Assembly: GCF_002871795.1 (NCBI RefSeq)
Contig: NZ_PNHL01000012.1
Coordinates: 1-64,000, forward strand
Length of the DNA: 64,000 bases
Origin: Brachybacterium sp. UMB0905
Lineage (GTDB): Bacteria; Actinomycetota; Actinomycetes; Actinomycetales; Dermabacteraceae
Reading direction: 5' to 3'
Below, one piece after another: positions 62,525 to 64,000 of the stretch; the first letter of the stretch is position 1; each line of letters opens with the position of its first letter. Under the pieces are notes generated by a model. That model did not search any database and was not told the DNA's origin. It saw only the letters and a program-made list of their open reading frames with translations. A program made the translations under genes and the position numbers.

Positions 62525-63741
62525 GCAGCCCGACGCCTTCGACCATCGGCCAACGAATGGCGCAGAGCGCACGGCATACCGCGCGTTCCGTGGGGAGCAT
62601 CCGCATCCCCGAGGCCATCATGTTCTTCGTGCTGCTGACCGCGAGCGGGCTGACCGGGATCTCGACGGTGGGTCCGATCCCCACTTCCCACCTGCTGCTC
62701 TCGCTCATCTGCGTCTACGCGCTGCTGCGCAGACCCACCCGGGACCTCGGACAGTTCGCCGTCGTGATCCCCGTCTTCGCGGCCGCCCTGTTCTACATCG
62801 GGATGATCTCGATGTTCGCGACGCCCACGGAGTTCGCCGCCAGCTGGGAGACCCGTCTGCTCCGGCTTCTCATCGTGACGTTCCTGGTGTTCGTCCTGGC
62901 CAGCGGACGCATTGATCCACGCTCCGCCACCACGGGTGCCTTCACGGCCCTCGTCGTGAACATCCCGCTGTTCTACGCCGGGTTCGTTTCGAACACCTAC
63001 GGCGGTGCACTGACCGGACTGATCGGCGACAAGAACGTCGCGGGGCTTGCATACACCGTGGTCGGGCTGCTGATGGTGTGGGTGACCACCCGTCCTTCGA
63101 CCCGGGCGCTCGTCATCGCCTTCAGCCTCACCGCGGCCTGGCTGACGGAGTCCAGGACGTCGATCGCGGCGCTCGTGGCAGGGCTGGTGTGGATGTTCCT
63201 CGCCCCTCGTCTTCCAGTGGCCGGTCGCTGGGTGCTGGGAGTCGTGCTCGCATTCATGGTGGATCTGCTCGCGGAGGACTACTCCCGAATCGGGGTGTTC
63301 TCCGACCGGCTGGGCAGCGACCTGCTGAGGAGTCGCATCGACGCGGCCTCGAGGATCCGCGTGGAGGAGTCCGGCTTCTTCGGCCAGGGGCTCGGTGAGG
63401 CATACGTCGTGCTCGATGACCGCACCTGGTTCTTCCACAACTCGTACTGGTCGGCACTGGTCGAAGGCGGCTGGCCCTGGACGATTTTCCTCGTCGCGGT
63501 GACTGCCCTGCTCATCGTGCGGCCCTTCTCGCGCACCGCGCCGCCGGGCCACTTCGTCACCCAGGGCGCCGGGATCGCCATCCTCGTGTGCGCCACACGC
63601 TTGGGAGAGGTGTTCTACACGAACTTCTGGGCGCTCGCTCTCGGCACCAGCCTCTACGTCCTGGCACGACCCCGCGAGCCCAGAGAGCTCCAGCCCCCGT
63701 TGTCTCCCGCTGAGGCGGCGCCGGGAGGTGTTCCCCGATGA
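62521..63741 (+). CDS. O-antigen ligase-like / Wzy-like membrane protein
   Basis: A 406-residue integral membrane protein with about 10-11 helices and a large extracytoplasmic loop (residues 260-320) containing SRIDAASRIRVEESGFFGQG and WFFHNSYWSALVEGGWPW. Paired Arg/His in such loops is typical of the Wzy/WaaL superfamily. A second Wzy-type protein is encoded at 46411, so this one may be a ligase attaching the polymer to the wall or an alternative polymerase. The stop overlaps the next GT2 start (ATGA). Confidence 0.75.
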   Translation: MSSPTPSTIGQRMAQSARHTARSVGSIRIPEAIMFFVLLTASGLTGISTVGPIPTSHLLLSLICVYALLRRPTRDLGQFAVVIPVFAAALFYIGMISMFATPTEFAASWETRLLRLLIVTFLVFVLASGRIDPRSATTGAFTALVVNIPLFYAGFVSNTYGGALTGLIGDKNVAGLAYTVVGLLMVWVTTRPSTRALVIAFSLTAAWLTESRTSIAALVAGLVWMFLAPRLPVAGRWVLGVVLAFMVDLLAEDYSRIGVFSDRLGSDLLRSRIDAASRIRVEESGFFGQGLGEAYVVLDDRTWFFHNSYWSALVEGGWPWTIFLVAVTALLIVRPFSRTAPPGHFVTQGAGIAILVCATRLGEVFYTNFWALALGTSLYVLARPREPRELQPPLSPAEAAPGGVPR

Positions 63742-64000
63742 TCGAGGTCTCCGTGGTGATCTGCGCCCTGAACGAGGAGCACCGCATCCGTCGACAGCTC
63801 AACGCGCTCGACGCCCAGGTGGAGGCTCCGGCGTTCGAGGTGATCGTCGTGGACAACGGCTCCACCGACCGCACGGCCGAGGTGGTGCGCAGCTGGATCG
63901 CCCGGTCACGACGACTGGCGGACGACGCCCGCCTGGTCGACGCCTCCTCGACGCCCGGCATCCCGGCGGCGCGGAACGCGGGAGTGCGTGCGGCATCGGG
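63738..64000 (+). CDS. Glycosyltransferase family 2 (5' part, cut by the window edge)
   Basis: The first 87 codons read IEVSVVICALNEEHRIRRQL then VIVVDNGSTDRTAEVV and PGIPAARNAGV. These are the nucleotide-binding loop and the DxxS of a GT-A family-2 enzyme. The catalytic DxD and C-terminus lie beyond 64000. It starts in the ligase stop (ATGA), so the operon continues out of the window. Confidence 0.85.
   Translation, partial: MIEVSVVICALNEEHRIRRQLNALDAQVEAPAFEVIVVDNGSTDRTAEVVRSWIARSRRLADDARLVDASSTPGIPAARNAGVRAAS

Overview
The window is very GC-rich DNA with dense, tightly coupled genes, many GTG starts and several likely leaderless promoters. A fused RmlC-RmlD protein, actinobacterial-type S-layer homology repeats and BY-kinase proteins without a separate adaptor point to an actinomycete, probably Micrococcales. 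Brachybacterium or a relative is my guess and cannot be proven from sequence alone.

Layout. 1-158 is the 3' end of an insertion sequence. 0.6-7.2 kb holds pyruvate:quinone oxidoreductase (poxB), a compact dTDP-L-rhamnose operon (rmlA, rmlB, fused rmlCD) and an amino-acid permease with an in-frame amber codon near its probable native start. 7.3-8.2 kb is a HepT/MntA-type toxin-antitoxin pair whose antitoxin carries an N-terminal XRE HTH, preceded by a palindrome. 8.5-10.0 kb encodes a membrane-anchored PQQ-like beta-propeller protein. 10.1-13.55 kb is a graveyard: a Nudix gene without its Nudix box, a UDP-glucose dehydrogenase fragment, a Phd antitoxin fragment and others.

13.6-31.8 kb is an intact catabolic region around a LacI regulator. 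It contains a 2-hydroxyacid dehydrogenase, SGNH hydrolase, DHDPS-family aldolase, SDR epimerase, enolase-superfamily dehydratase, a sugar ABC importer without its own ATPase, an AGE-family epimerase, an alpha/beta hydrolase, four Gfo/Idh/MocA oxidoreductases, NagB and NagA. Three 12-bp sites related to GAAA-N4-TTTC lie at its promoters and probably define a local LacI regulon. The likely substrate is an acylated amino sugar or a derivative that ends in GlcNAc-6-P and fructose-6-P.

31.9-38.3 kb is again rearranged. An acyltransferase and a SipW-type signal peptidase are joined head to head. A Fic protein with an inverted-repeat operator is followed by a frameshifted histidine kinase. A truncated S-layer homology gene abuts an rmlD remnant. 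A 285-bp segment here is a diverged copy of one in the first graveyard. 38.5-40.5 kb holds an AlbA_2-type regulator flanked by two versions of its own promoter.

40.8 kb to the end is a large exopolysaccharide locus. It has a PglF/PglE/PglD/PglC set (UDP-di-N-acetylbacillosamine-type initiating sugar), UDP-glucose dehydrogenase, Wzx, Wzy, two divergently transcribed BY-kinases with a low-molecular-weight tyrosine phosphatase, a string of glycosyltransferases, CMP-nonulosonate synthetase (NeuA-like), a three-domain NeuB fusion and an O-antigen-ligase-like protein. The locus continues beyond the right edge. The 43-49 kb part (GT, Ugd, GT, Wzy, Wzx) is visibly richer in A+T than its flanks and was probably acquired separately. 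The combined picture is a Wzx/Wzy-dependent surface polysaccharide containing rhamnose, a uronic acid, a bacillosamine-like sugar and a nonulosonic acid.
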